From Brasenia schreberi (lineage: Eukaryota; Streptophyta; Magnoliopsida; Nymphaeales; Cabombaceae), in the NCBI GenBank assembly GCA_036023115.1, contig JAYKKT010000055.1, positions 12,524,501 through 12,588,500 on the forward strand: a stretch of 64,000 nt of DNA. The letters are read 5' to 3'. The translations under genes were made by a program, and so were the position numbers. Shown piece by piece: positions 1 through 10,484 of this stretch. Numbering within the stretch: the first letter of the stretch is position 1; each line of letters begins with the position of its first letter. The notes beneath the pieces were generated by a model. That model was not told where the DNA came from. It was given only the letters and a program-made list of their open reading frames with translations, and searched no databases.

Positions 1-1207
1 CTGAGGGTAGTGGTTAGGTGGTTTAGGTAGGGTGGTATGTAGATAAGGTGGGCTGGAAAGGGTTGGGCCAGATATTTTAAAACTAGGGGTTTGGGTAGAT
101 TGTGGGCTAAGGGTGGTTTAGGGGTTTAGGGCTAGGTTAGGTGGTTGGGTTTTAGGGTGAGGTTTAGTGAGCTAGGTTAGGTGATTAGGCTAGGTTTAGG
201 CTAGGATTAGAGAAATTAATCTAGGTTTAGGGAAGGATTAGGGAAGTGGGTTAGGTGATTAGGTTGGGATTAGGCCGGGATTAGGGAAGTGGGTTAGGTG
301 ATTAGGTTGGGATTAGGGGTGGATTAGGGGTTTAGGCTAGGATTTAGTCATTTTGGGTTAGGTTTAGGTGAGGGAGCTCCCTTAGCATGGCCCATAGACC
401 TTGATCACCCCATGTTGGTGCAGCCCTAGGTTAGGTTTTAGCTAATTACAAGCTTAAACCCACTCAATTAGGCTAACCCACATGATTAAACCCAAACTTG
501 ACACACAAGTCAAGCTTAATACAACACTCTTGATATTTTTCATCCCCACTCTCCCTCATGCCCAATATCCCACGTGAATTTCAAGTGGGCCCCACCTCCA
601 TTTATGAGAAGGTGATGTGGGCCATGGATATGGATATTGGATTGGATCTCTGGATCCAAATCCAAATCCAAGTCCACACATGGGTTTGGATTGGAATCTG
701 GATATATATGGTCCAGATCCAATCCAAACTGAACTCTGACTCCTTCGAGCTGGGTTTGAAACAGATGATTCGTGCGGGGCCTGACAGCATCAGCACTCCG
801 TCTGCGTTGGGTCTTCGCCAACATAGTCGTCCGCCTCCGTTTCTGCCTTCCGGAGATGACTTCAAATGCTATTTTGATAAGAACAGGGTCTTGGACGTTC
901 GAGATCCTGGGGGTGTGAATCAGATACAAGAGTTGCTATGCCGGGCTCGACGGGTGCTCCGGTTCCGGGCTCTTCTTAGCTCTCTTGGTCCTGTCTTGAT
1001 CGGGCCAAGCCGCTTTGGGGTTTCAAAACATGTTTTAAAAAGTTTTCAAAAGCCATATCATATGTTTTTGAAAAATAAAGTTTAAAACATATATACAGGG
1101 TTGTCTGGAAGGCTCCTGGGTTTCTAGACTCAAAAATGGCCTTTTGGGGCTGCTTGTATAAAACCAGATGAATTTTGAGAAGTTCGTGGGATTTCGGGGT
1201 GTTTACA
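1..1207 (-). mobile_element. Copy A, 3' LTR (right part only)
   Basis: This is the U3 part of the 3' LTR of a minus-strand Tat element; the rest lies left of the window. It ends TGTTTACA at 1207. It aligns without gaps to 25871-27077, the same part of A's other LTR, with about 10 substitutions seen by eye. Bases 1-360 are rich in TTAGG-type words and bases 620-730 hold repeats built on ATCCAAATCC. Short reading frames at 540-1085 on both strands are by-products of these low-complexity repeats. Confidence 0.93.
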
Positions 1208-2379
1208 AATGCCCCTCTTTGGCCTTGTGCAAATCGATTTGGATAAGGGCAAAGATGACAAACACCCCTTTTAATGTCTCCCTAGATCTACCCACGAAGA
1301 ATATGGGATCGTCCCATTTTTAGTAAAATCTCAATTTACAAATTCCGGTAGGAGGAGATATCACGCCAAAGGGTTATACTATGGAATCTGGTCCTAAAAT
1401 GGGATCATGTTCATGCAAGTACCATGCATGGAATGCAGATGACATGGGTGTGGTGCCAAGAGTGGCGGCCTCCCAGAGACCAGATGTGGTCGAACTCTAG
1501 AGACTTACAAGGTCTACTGCTCCAAGTGAGCCAATCCTATGCTGTTCGATGTTCGGTTTTCAAAACTTATTTACAAAAGCTATTTACAAAAGGGACAACT
1601 GTCTTGAGCCTCGATCCTAAGGATCTCGAGCTCTTCGTGCTTGCCCTTGTTTGAGTCTTAACACTCGCCTATCTAGCGGAGGTTTTATAAGAAAACAAGC
1701 TTCATTTCAAATTCCTACGCCTTACTCGAAACGTCAAATTCTTAAACAAGATGAAATTCAAGTAAGTAAATCCTATTTTTACTTTAGGATTCCTCGAAAT
1801 GAATCATGCTTTAGCTTGGGATAAGTCAGGGATGGGAAAGAGATACCACGGTCCCTTCTGAAGCGTCCCGTGGCTTAAGGCATAGAAGGCGGAAAACTGC
1901 TCTTTTTGAGCTTTTTGGCCTCTTTTTTCTTTTTTCATAGAGGGTCTCCCTTTGGGAGTATTTTTTTCTTTAATCCCTCTTTTTCATAAGAGAATCGATT
2001 TTTCCTTTTGAATTCTGGTTTCTTTCTTTTGGAAAGAGACTTTGAATGGGAAATTCCCTTTTGTTTTGGGCCTTTGTTTTCCTTTTGGAAGGAGAAGAGA
2101 AGGGGGGAGGACTTATCCCAAGCCTACACTCGATCCATTCCAGATCAGCCTATTTAGAAATAGCACGTACTACTTGCAAGTATCTTGCTATGTTGAACTA
2201 GGCCTTTCTTTGTAAGATTAAGGATTTTGAAATGTAACCACGATTTTGAAAACTCCACTCTTTCACAAGTGCGAATTCTCTCACTTGGGTTCACACGAGT
2301 TTGCCTTTGCACCTTATTCACATGTCTCAGGGCAGCTATCCCTCCAAAATTTTCGAAAAACTGGAATTTAATCCAGATC
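1208..2379 (-). other. Copy A, polypurine tract and 3' untranslated region
   Basis: The polypurine tract (complement of 1210-1222, AAAGAGGGGCA in element sense) directly precedes the 3' LTR. The region holds the remnant of an antisense reading frame (1424-1654, plus strand; its start is lost through one extra A near 1397). It also holds a hairpin with arms CCACGG and CCGTGG (1846-1873), and a pyrimidine-rich stretch at 1905-2100. No sense-strand gene is visible. Confidence 0.8.
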
Positions 2380-3696
2380 CTACACATGATACTTCTTTAA
2401 GTATTGAATATTGATAGGATCTGCTAAATTCCTACCTTCTACATCGATCAACCAATACGAATTGTTCGTAGTGGTTGCTCGTACAACATAGGGTCCATCC
2501 CAGTTGGGGTGCCACTTGCCTAGGGGGTGTGGGCCACGATGGTGGATGGTTTTTAAGACCAGATCTCCCACTTCAAAGTGGCGAGGTCTCATGTGTTTGC
2601 TATAATGTCGGGCTATCCTTTGCCGGTATGCACGAGCATGATCCATGGCAAGGAGTCGCCTCTCATCTAGCAAATCTAGTTCGACCATCCTAGCATGCTG
2701 AAGCATCTCTAGGGGGAGGTCGAGTGCTAGGGATGTATGAAATGAATGCAGTTGAGTATGAATGGGAAGAATGGCGTTTGTGCCATAGACCAACTCGAAT
2801 GGTGTGGCATTCGTGGGAGTCCGGATGGAAGTCCTATAAGCCCATAAGGCTTCATCCAGCTTCTCGTGCCACGTCCTACCCTTCTCTAAGGTTTTCTCAA
2901 TAATACTAATGAGAGTCTTGTTTGTGGCTTCGGCTTGGCCGTTGCCTTGAGGGTAGTAGGGCGAGGAGAAGTGGTGAGTTATGCCATACGTGTTGCACAA
3001 CTTAACCATCCGCTCATTCTTGAATGGGGTACCATTATCAGACACAAGGTCTCGTGGAACCCCAAATCGAGCCAAGATATTCCTCCGAATGAAAGCCACC
3101 ACATGTTGCCCCATTACATTCGTTAGGGAAATGGCTTCCACCCACTTGGAGAAATACTCCGTGGCTGCTAAAATAAAACGATGCCCATTCGAGGCCTTTG
3201 GAAATATTGGGCCTACAATGTCAAACGCCCACATGGTAAATGGCCAGGGGCTGACCACGGAATGCAATGCAGATGAAGGGATATGAATGTCGTGCCCATG
3301 CACTTGACACGGATGACACTTCCTAACATGATCGTGACAATCCTTTTTCAGGGTGGACCAAAAATAGCCCCCTCTAAGTATTTTCATCGCCATCATGTTG
3401 GCATTAACATGACCTCCACATTCTCCATCGTGGAACTCATGCATCACTATCCTAGCCTCCTCTAGGTCGATACACCTAAGCAGAATGCCGGTAAAACTCT
3501 TTTTGTATAAGACCCCACCCAGAATGGTGTATCGGGTCGAAATCTTACGAATGAATGCCTTATCTTTGGACGTGGCATCCTCGGTGAATCCCCCATTTTC
3601 TAAAAATTGTTTTATGTCATAGAACCAAGGTTTTTCAATAGACTCTGGGTTGTTTTGGCAAATATCCAAGTCGTGTGTGGATGGATCGCATGCCAT
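2380..3696 (-). pseudogene. Copy A integrase region of pol
   Basis: Integrase inserts the cDNA copy into the host genome. The frame shows a zinc-binding HHCC region (H...H, then KCHPCQ near residue 130), the catalytic core with the three acidic residues in AFDIVGP, VSDNGTPF and GNGQAEATNKT, and a C-terminal GDLVL...WDGPYVV module of GPY/F type. There is no chromodomain, as expected for Tat. It ends in KKYHV. It is out of frame with the upstream RT/RNase H frame because of a 4-nt deletion near 3689 compared with copy B, so the polyprotein is broken. The assignment is clear by family resemblance. Confidence 0.9.
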
Positions 3697-5977
3697 ATTT
3701 CCAAAGATCTGGTCCCTGAAATGGGATCGACCTTCAGGGCTGAACCCAAGGAGGAGAGGGCATCGGCGATGCCATTGTCCTCTCTTCCTACGTGTGTGAG
3801 CTTACACGACTGGAAGGATTGGACTAATCGAGTGGCCAACTCGTGATATGGAAGTAGTTTCTCATTACGTACTTGCCAAACTTTTAAAACCTGGTTTATG
3901 ACAAGGAGCGAATCTCCAAAGACCTCGATGCATGATGCCCCTAGAGTTTTCGAAATCCTTAAGCCTTGTATGAGTGCTTCATACTCAGCTACATTGTTGG
4001 AACATTCGAAGTCTAAGCGGACTGTTATGGGAATCTCGCCCTTTTCAGGGGAGATTAGGATGATCCCGGCACCAGCCCCTCGTTGGTTTCGTGCCCCATC
4101 GAAGTGCATCTTCCACACTTGGTTTTCGAAAGAATTTGCCAAAATGTGGTTTTGAAAATGGTTTTGCAATATGCCTTCATCAGGCATTTCGACAAGAGTG
4201 GGATATGAGTCCTCTAAGGGGAATTCATCCACGTAATCAGATAGGGCTTGCCCCTTAATGGAGATCTGGTGATGGTATTTCAGATCATACTCCATTAGAA
4301 GGAGTTGCCATTTGCCCAATCTACCCGTGAGAATGGGTTTTTCGAACAAGTGCTTGATTGGATCAAGCTTGGACACTATCCAGATCTCATGATCTAGGAA
4401 ATAGTGTCTGAACTTCTGGCAGGCCCAGACTAGGGCCAAGCACGTCTTCTCCATGGCTTGATAATTTCGTTCATAAGCCAAGAGAGTTTTCGAAATATAG
4501 TAGATGGCATACTCCTTATGGGTGTCATCCTCGTATTGAGCCAACAGGGCTCCTAAAGCATTTACATGCACGGAGATGTATAATAAAAGCGGTTTTCCTT
4601 GTTTTGGAGGATTCAAAACGGGGGGATTAACCAAGTATGCCTTCAGTCTCTCGAAAGACTTTTGGCATTCGTCATCCCATAAGAATTTCGTACCCTTCCT
4701 CAACAGTTTGTTGAAGGGTTCGCATCTGGTTGCCAGATTCGATATGAATCGGCGCACAGATTGTAATCGACCCTGGAGGCTACGGATTTGGGTGAGATTG
4801 GAGGGTGGAGCCACATCTATGATGGCTCGACACTTAGAGGGGTCGACTTCTATTCCCCTTTGGCTCACCATAAAGCCTAGAAGCTTCCCTGATTCTACCC
4901 CGAACACACATTTTTGAGGGTTTAGCTTTACTTTGTAAAGCCTAAGCCTTTCAAAAATCTTTTGTAAACATTCGATATGGGTGCATCGGGTTTTGGATTT
5001 CGCCAAGAGATCATCTACATACATTTCTACAAGCTCATGAATTTGATCATGGAAGATCGTGTTCATGGCTCGTTGGTATGTCACGCCGGCATTTTTTAAA
5101 CCAAAGGGCATGACTGTATAGCAGTACGTGCCCCATGGTGTTGTGAAGGCGGTCTTACCCTGATCTCGTGGACTTAGTTTGATTTGATTATAGCCTGAAT
5201 AGCCATCCATGAATGAAAACATTTCATGATTTGCAGTACTATCGACTATCAAATCTATGTTTGGTAAAGGATAATTATCCTTTGGAGTGGCTTTATTCAG
5301 GTTTCTGAAATCGATGCATATTCGAATTTTCCCATTGGTTTTTCGAACCACAACGATATTTGACAACCAATCAGAATACGCAATGGGTTTTATAAATCCA
5401 GCTTTTAGCAGATCTTCTAAACCCTCTTTGACTTGCGTGTGTACATTCGGGTGTATTTTCCTAAGCTTCTGCTTTATTGGTTTTACACCTACATCTAAGG
5501 GAAGACGATGCTCGACAATGCTGGGATCTATGCCCGGCATGTCTTCATACGTCCATGCAAACACATCTAAATAGGTTGTAGAAATGCAATGAATGCTAAT
5601 TTTTCAGTTTTATGCAAGCATGCGCCTATTTTGATGGTTTTGGGATTGGAATCATCCCCTAGGTTTACCTCTATGAAATCTCCTCCTACTGATTGGGAAG
5701 GTCTTTCAAAATCGAGAATTCTATGAAATTCTAGGAGCTCAGAAGTGGGATCTTCCTCAAGGGGATCCACTTCTGGGCTTTGATCATTTTCGTGGGCTAT
5801 AGACCCGAGGGAACTTGATGCGTGGTTTTCAAAATTACCTGGTTTTGTATTTGGATTTTCGAGTGATTTCGAAATTTTTGGTCTGGCTATGCAGACGACA
5901 CTTCTTTCGAAATCCCTTTCTTTTGCCAAAGTCCTACCAGGAGCAGCTATGTACAAAATCTTTTTGGTATTTTCCAA
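3612..5977 (-). pseudogene. Copy A reverse transcriptase, RNase H and second RNase H
   Basis: The order is: linker (5977 to about 5580), RT with PFGLKNAG and the YVDD catalytic motif, the RT-linked RNase H (LLLYISVHVNALG, where the usual catalytic Asp is replaced), then an archaeal-type RNase H beginning MHFDGARNQ with D, E, D and D in FDGA, NNVAEYEAL, GDSLLV and DNGIADALSS. A weakened first RNase H plus a second archaeal-type RNase H is the hallmark of the Tat lineage. A 1-nt deletion near 5576 and a 4-nt deletion near 3689, compared with copy B, break the frame. Copy B interrupts this element at 6023; the upstream part resumes at 20594. Confidence 0.92.
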
Positions 5978-6018
5978 ATTTTCGATTTTTTTTGGCTTTT
6001 GTAAAACAAGAACTTTGG

Positions 6019-6023
6019 GAACT
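6019..6023. repeat. Target site duplication GAACT, left side of copy B
   Basis: GAACT directly precedes the LTR start TGTAGACG at 6024 and is repeated directly after the other LTR end at 20594-20598. Uninterrupted copy B carries GAACTATAC at the matching place near 14128, which confirms that this is a 5-bp duplication of A's own sequence. Confidence 0.95.
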
Positions 6024-6111
6024 TGTAGACGCGCGAAAATCCCCGCCTCTTCGCCCCTTTCGTGGCTTGGAGTGGATCTTATCGTGCGTCTAAGGCCTAT
6101 GTATACAAACA

Positions 6112-6141
6112 GGGCGTGCCAGCTAGCTTACTTAAGCTAGC
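6112..6141. promoter_or_regulatory. U5 palindrome next to a primer-binding-like 10-mer
   Basis: GGGCGTGCCA (6112-6121), identical to ten bases of the primer-binding site at 17287-17296, directly abuts the perfect inverted repeat GCTAGCTTACTTAAGCTAGC (6122-6141). The same unit is at 17390-17419 and 23850-23879, and in reverse at 33066-33094 (one base changed in the 10-mer). Family G keeps the 10-mer exactly (53956-53965) with an imperfect palindrome. In each case it lies about 90-100 bases from the U5 end. Confidence 0.7.
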
Positions 6142-6540
6142 GAAGATATATCAATACTGACTTCTAAACGTGGCGACTGTGAGCAAGTGAGCTCTTGTCG
6201 TCGCAGACCTTCTTGCACCGATGCGCAAGGGTCAGTCTGTACGCTTTTGCAAAAATCGAGTTTTTTAGGGAGAAAGTCTACGAAACGGTTTGAGGTGTCT
6301 ATTTCGGGTCTTTAAGATGCGATTGCATGTTTTAGATCACGTGGATTTGCACATGCCTAAGTCTTTTCTTTTATCCCTTTTTGGGTCGCCTAGTTTGTGT
6401 GTTATGAACACTCCACTACATGGGCGAATTCGAGCGGGGGTTGCTTCGATGCAATATGCGTCCTACCTCGTGGTATGGCGTAGATGCAATGCAAACTCAC
6501 GCTACTCCAAAGGGAAAACCCGAAATGTAAAGACAATGCT

Positions 6541-6604
6541 GAAGGGAAATAGCGGAAGGGAAATAACCGAAGGGAAATAACCGAAGGGAAATAACCGAAG
6601 GGAG
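6541..6604. repeat. 15-bp minisatellite in the LTR
   Basis: Tandem GAAGGGAAATAACCG, about four units. The same array is at 17819-17882, with about six units at 24277-24356 (copy A) and about four or five at 32641-32706 (copy C, reversed). The unit number differs between copies. Confidence 0.9.
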
Positions 6605-6629
6605 ATATGTATATATCTTATGTATATGA

Positions 6630-7150
6630 GCCCTTACTCGGGTCTTGCAAATAAGAGCGAAGGCTCAATGTGGGTGCGTGCTTGAATTGAAAGACTTACA
6701 CACACGACATGAAATTAAACCCAAATATAAATTGCAGTATGGCCTTGACTAAGGTCTTGGGAGTAAGAGCGAAGACTCAATGTGTGTGAGAGTGCTTGAA
6801 TTGAAGTACTACACACACGACATAAATAAAACCCAAATATAACTGCAATAAGGCCTTTACTAAGGTCTTGGGAGTAAGAGCAAAAGCTCAATGTGTGTGA
6901 AAGTGCTTGAATTGAAAGACTACTCACACGACAATAAATGAAACCCAAATAGTATAGGTCGGCCCTTACTTGGGTCTTTCAAATAAGAGCGAAAGCTCAA
7001 TGTGTGTGAGAGTGTTTAAATTGAAAGACTTACTCACACGACATGAAATGAAACCCAAATAGTATAGGTCGGCCCTTACTTGGGTCTTTCAAATAAGAGC
7101 GAAAGCTCAATGTGTGTGAGAGTGTTTAAATTGAAAGACAACACACCCAA
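6630..7150. repeat. About 110-bp tandem repeats in the LTR R/U5 region
   Basis: About five diverged units, each holding GGTCTT, then AATAAGAGCGAA-GCTCAATGTG, then ATTGAAAGAC, then CACACGAC. Equivalents lie at 17908-18428, 24386-24900 and 32245-32630. Related, more diverged arrays lie in families F (37900-38600), D (35230-35900) and G (46080-46620, 54465-54850). Confidence 0.85.
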
Positions 7151-8082
7151 CTTAAACAAAACCCTTCGGAAATGAAATATATACGTACACTTATATATTA
7201 GGGGCTGATTAGGCCCGTGTGTGTTTGAAATTGTGCACGACTAAGAGGGTGCACGTGTGTGGTTGTGCCAAGCCACGTTATTACAAGCGGGGGGAGACTA
7301 TGCTCCGTTATTACAACCCCGTATCAAATTGAATTTCAAGCAAGTGTATGATTAAAGACCGAGTTTAGAAACTTACAAGTAGTTGGTCCGTAGAGGTCTT
7401 GCTTGAGCGTGGCCTTGGCTTTGGGCTGCAAATGGGAGCTCCGCGAAGGTGTGTGACCAAGAGTGCTGGCCGGCTGCAAATGGGGTGCGGGATGGACGCC
7501 TCGAAGGGGACCGGTGGCAAGTGGGCGGCGCCTCCAAGTAGGGAGTTTAGAGTGGCTGACTAAGTGGGTCTTAGGGTCACTAGGTAAGTTAGGGACTTAG
7601 GGAAACTGGACCTAAAAGGTGAGCTAGTGGGAAGGCCAAAGAGGACGCCTAGGGGGAGGTCGGCCGAATGGGAGGTGGTGGCTGAGGAGTGGCCAGCCAC
7701 TTGGGTTATCCTAGGTTCGGCTAGGCTTGGGTGGTGGCGGCAAAGAGGCTGAGCTAAGGGGAAGATGGGTGGCTAAGAGTGGAGAGGTGGTAGAGAGTGG
7801 TTTTGAGGGAGTTAGGGGGACTTACCGAGTGGGAGGGAGTGGCGGCAAAGGTGGTTGTCGGCTGGTGGAAGATGGGAGAAGGAGAGGGCCCGGCTGAGTG
7901 AGGTGGTGGCGTCCGGCTGGTGGGGCAGTGATGGTGGATGGAAGAGGGAGAGTGGCGGAGCAGGTGGCGGCTGGTGGGGCTGGAGCTGCTGGGAAGACAG
8001 GTGAGAGATGGGAGAGGAAGAGGGCCCGACTGGGAGTGGAAAGTGGTTCCCCCTTTGGAAAACCCGCCCACAATGGGGGGGG

Positions 8083-8090
8083 TTTAAATA
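8083..8090 (-). promoter_or_regulatory. LTR TATA box, copy B 3' LTR
   Basis: TATTTAAA on the minus strand in a GC-rich setting. A donor-like GGTAAGT begins 265 bases downstream at 7825. The matching position of copy A's 3' LTR lies outside the window. Confidence 0.6.
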
Positions 8091-8099
8091 GGGGATGGG

Positions 8100-8490
8100 T
8101 AGGTCGGTTAGGGCTGGGTTGTGGGTAGTGGTTAGGTGGTTTAGGTAGGGTAGTATGTAGATAAGGTGGGCTGGATGGCATTGGGCCAGATATTTTAAAA
8201 CTAGGGGTTTGGGAAAATCGTGGGCTAAGGGTGGTTTAGGGCTAGGTTAGGTGGTTGGGTTTTAGGGTGAGGTTTAGTGAACTAGGTTAGGTGGTTTAGG
8301 CTAGGTTTAGGCTAGGTTTAGGGAAATTAATCTAGGTTTAGGGAAGGATTAGGGAAGTGGGTTAGGTGATTAGGTTGGGATTAGGCCGGGATTAGGGAAG
8401 TGGGTTAGGTGATTAGGTTCAGATTAGGGGTGGATTAGGGGTTTAGGCTAGGTTTAGGCATTTTTGGCTAGGTTTAGGTGATGGAGCTCC
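8100..8490. repeat. TTAGG-rich degenerate repeat in U3
   Basis: A stretch dominated by GGTTAGG, GTTTAGG and GGATTAGGG words without a fixed period. Equivalents are at 1-360, 19380-19770, 25860-26250 and, reversed, 30840-31240. Individual TTTAGGG words occur, but this is not an array of telomere repeats. Confidence 0.75.
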
Positions 8491-9489
8491 CTTAGCATGG
8501 CCCATAAACCTTGATCACCCCATGTTGGTGCAGCCCTAGGTTAGGTTTTAGCTAATTACAAGCTTAAACCCACTTAATTAGGCTAAACCACAAGATTAAA
8601 CCCAAACTTGACACACAAGTCAAGCTTAATACAACACTCTTGATATTTATCACCCCCACTCTCTCTCATGCCCAATATCCCACGTGAATTTCAAGTGGGC
8701 CCCACCTCCATTTATGAGAAGGTGATGTGGGCCATGGATATGGATATTGGATTGGATCTCTGGATCCAAATCCAAATCCAAGTCCACATATGGGTTTGGA
8801 TTGGGATCTGGATATATATGGTCCAGATCCAATCCAAACTGAACTCTGACTCCTTCGAGCTGGGTTCGAAACGGACGATTCGTGCGGGGCCTGACAGCAT
8901 CAGTACTCCGTCTGCGTTGGGTCTTCGCCAACATGGTCGTCCGCCTCCGTTTCTGCCTTCCGGAGATGACTTCAAATGCTTTTTTGATAAGAACAGGGTC
9001 TTGGACGTTCGAGATCCTGGGGTGTGAATCAGATACAAGAGATGCTGTGCCGGGCTCGACAGGTGCTCCGGTTCCGGGCTCTTCTTGGCTCTCCTGGTCC
9101 TGTCTTGATCAGGCCAAGCCACTTCGGGGTTTCAAAACATGTTTTAAAAGGGTTTTCAAAAGCTATATCATATGTTTTTGAAAGATAAAGTTTAAAACAT
9201 ATATACAGGGTTGTTTGGAAGGCTCCTGGGTTTCCAAACTCAAAATGGCCCTTTGGGGCTGTTTGTATAAAACCAGATTTGTTTAAGAAATTCGTGGGAT
9301 TTCGGGGTGTTTACAGATGCCCCTCTTTGGCCTTGTCCAAATATATTTGGATAAGGGCAAAGATGACAAACACCCCTTTTAATGTCTCCCTAGATCTAGC
9401 CACGAAGAATATGGGATCGTCCCATTTTAGCAAAAATCTCAATTTTACAAATTCTGGTAGGAGGAGATATCACGCCAAAGGGTTATACT

Positions 9490-9762
9490 ATGGAATCTGG
9501 TCCTAAATGGGATCATGTTCATGCAAGTACCATGCGTGGAATGCAGATGACATGGGTGTGGTGCCAAGAGTGGCGACCTCCTAGAGACCAGATGTGGTCG
9601 AACTCTAGAGACTTACAAGGTCTATTGCTCCAAGTGAGCAAATCCTATGCTGTTCGATGTTCGGTTTTCAAAACTTATTTACAAAAGCTATTTACAAAAG
9701 GGACAACTGTCTTGAGTCTCGATCCTAAGGATCTCGAGCTCTTCGCGCTTGCCCTTGTTTGA
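9490..9762 (+). CDS. Candidate antisense reading frame between pol and 3' LTR
   Basis: A 90-residue frame on the strand opposite to the element's genes, starting MESGPKWDHVHAS and ending LELFALALV, rich in Trp and Gln near residues 20-35. The same frame is intact in copy C (29573-29845, 90 residues, about six differences) and frameshifted at its start in copy A. Antisense frames in this position are known from some Tat elements such as Grande, but no domain is recognised here. Conservation may simply reflect the youth of these copies, so coding status is uncertain. Confidence 0.3.
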   Translation: MESGPKWDHVHASTMRGMQMTWVWCQEWRPPRDQMWSNSRDLQGLLLQVSKSYAVRCSVFKTYLQKLFTKGTTVLSLDPKDLELFALALV

Positions 9763-9952
9763 GTCTTAACACTCGCTTATCTAGCGGAGGTTTTATAAGA
9801 AAACAAGCCTCATTTCAAATTCCTACGCCTTACTCGAAAGGTCGAATTCTCAAACAAGATGAAATTCAAGCAAGTAAATCCTATTTTTACTTTAGGATTC
9901 CTCGAAATGAACCATGTTTAGCTTGGGATAAGCCAGGGATGGGAAAGAGATA

Positions 9953-9980
9953 CCACGGTCCCTTCTGAAGCGTCCCGTGG
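9953..9980. other. Conserved 3'-UTR hairpin
   Basis: Six-base arms CCACGG and CCGTGG enclose 16 bases holding CTTC and GAAG in element sense. Equivalents are at 1846-1873 (A), 29354-29381 (C), 43413-43440 (E, one arm mismatch) and 49653-49680 (G, one arm mismatch). The flanking 3' UTR is much less conserved between E, G and the A family. Confidence 0.65.
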
Positions 9981-10484
9981 TTTAAGGCATAGAAGGCGGA
10001 AAACTGCTCTTTTTGAGCTTTTTGGCCTCTTTTTCCTTTTTTTCATAGAGGGTCTCCCTTTGGGAGTATTTTTTCTTTAATCCCTCTTTTTATAAGAGAA
10101 TCGATTTTTCTTTTTCAAGTCTGGTTTCTTTCTTTTGGAAAGAGACTTTAAATGGGAAATTCCCTTTTGATTTGGGCCTTTGTTTTCCTTTTGGAAGGAG
10201 AAAAGAAGAGGGGAGGACTTATCCCAAGCCTACACTCGATCCATTCCAGATCAGCCTATTTAGAAATAGCACGTACTACTTGCAAGTATCTTGCTATGTT
10301 GAACTAGGCCTTTCTTTGTAAAACGAAGGATTTTGAAATGCAACCACGATTTTGAAAACTCCACTCTTTCACAAGTGCGAATTCTCTCACTTAGGGTCAC
10401 ACGAGTTCGCCTTTGCACCTTATTCACATGTCTCAGGGCAGCTATCCCTATCAAATTTTCGAAAACTGGAATTTAATCCAGATC

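Larger units (their letters stand above)
6024..9315 (-). mobile_element. Copy B 3' LTR
   Basis: It starts TGTAGAC and ends GTTTACA (short terminal inverted repeat). In element sense it holds a U3 of about 1.2 kb with ATCCAAATCC repeats and CCTAA-rich sequence, a TATA box (8083-8090), donor-like GTAAGT sites at 7825 and near 7374, the conserved direct-repeat/stem motif (7276-7316), about five tandem 110-bp units (6630-7150), a 15-bp minisatellite (6541-6604), and the U5 palindrome (6122-6141). Proline-rich frames at 7754-8181 start above the expected transcription start and are not supported as genes. Confidence 0.96.
9316..10484 (-). other. Copy B polypurine tract and 3' untranslated region
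   Basis: The complement of 9316-9328 reads AAAGAGGGGCATC, a polypurine tract that abuts the LTR. The rest carries an antisense frame (9490-9762), a hairpin (arms CCACGG and CCGTGG, 9953-9980) and a pyrimidine-rich stretch at 10010-10200. There is no sense-strand frame. Confidence 0.85.

Noticed and set aside
1..360. Telomere or interstitial telomere repeat
   Set aside because: TTAGG-like words have no constant period and the stretch is part of an LTR present in several copies.
540..1085. Overlapping frames on both strands rich in Asp-Leu-Asp or Trp-Ile-Gln
   Set aside because: They are by-products of ATCCAAATCC repeats in U3 and appear in every LTR copy regardless of frame.
2475..5574. Plus-strand frames of 60-113 residues opposite copy A pol, with equivalents opposite B
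   Set aside because: Shadows of the minus-strand pol frames; codon pattern follows the true strand.
6540..7150. CRISPR-like array
   Set aside because: Units are contiguous, diverged tandem repeats inside a plant LTR, without unique spacers of constant length.
7754..8181. Proline/serine-rich frames in the A-family LTRs (also 19032-19351, 25468-25824, 31269-31625)
   Set aside because: They begin at or above the TATA box or run antisense to it, are low-complexity, and their sequence is poorly kept between A, B and C.
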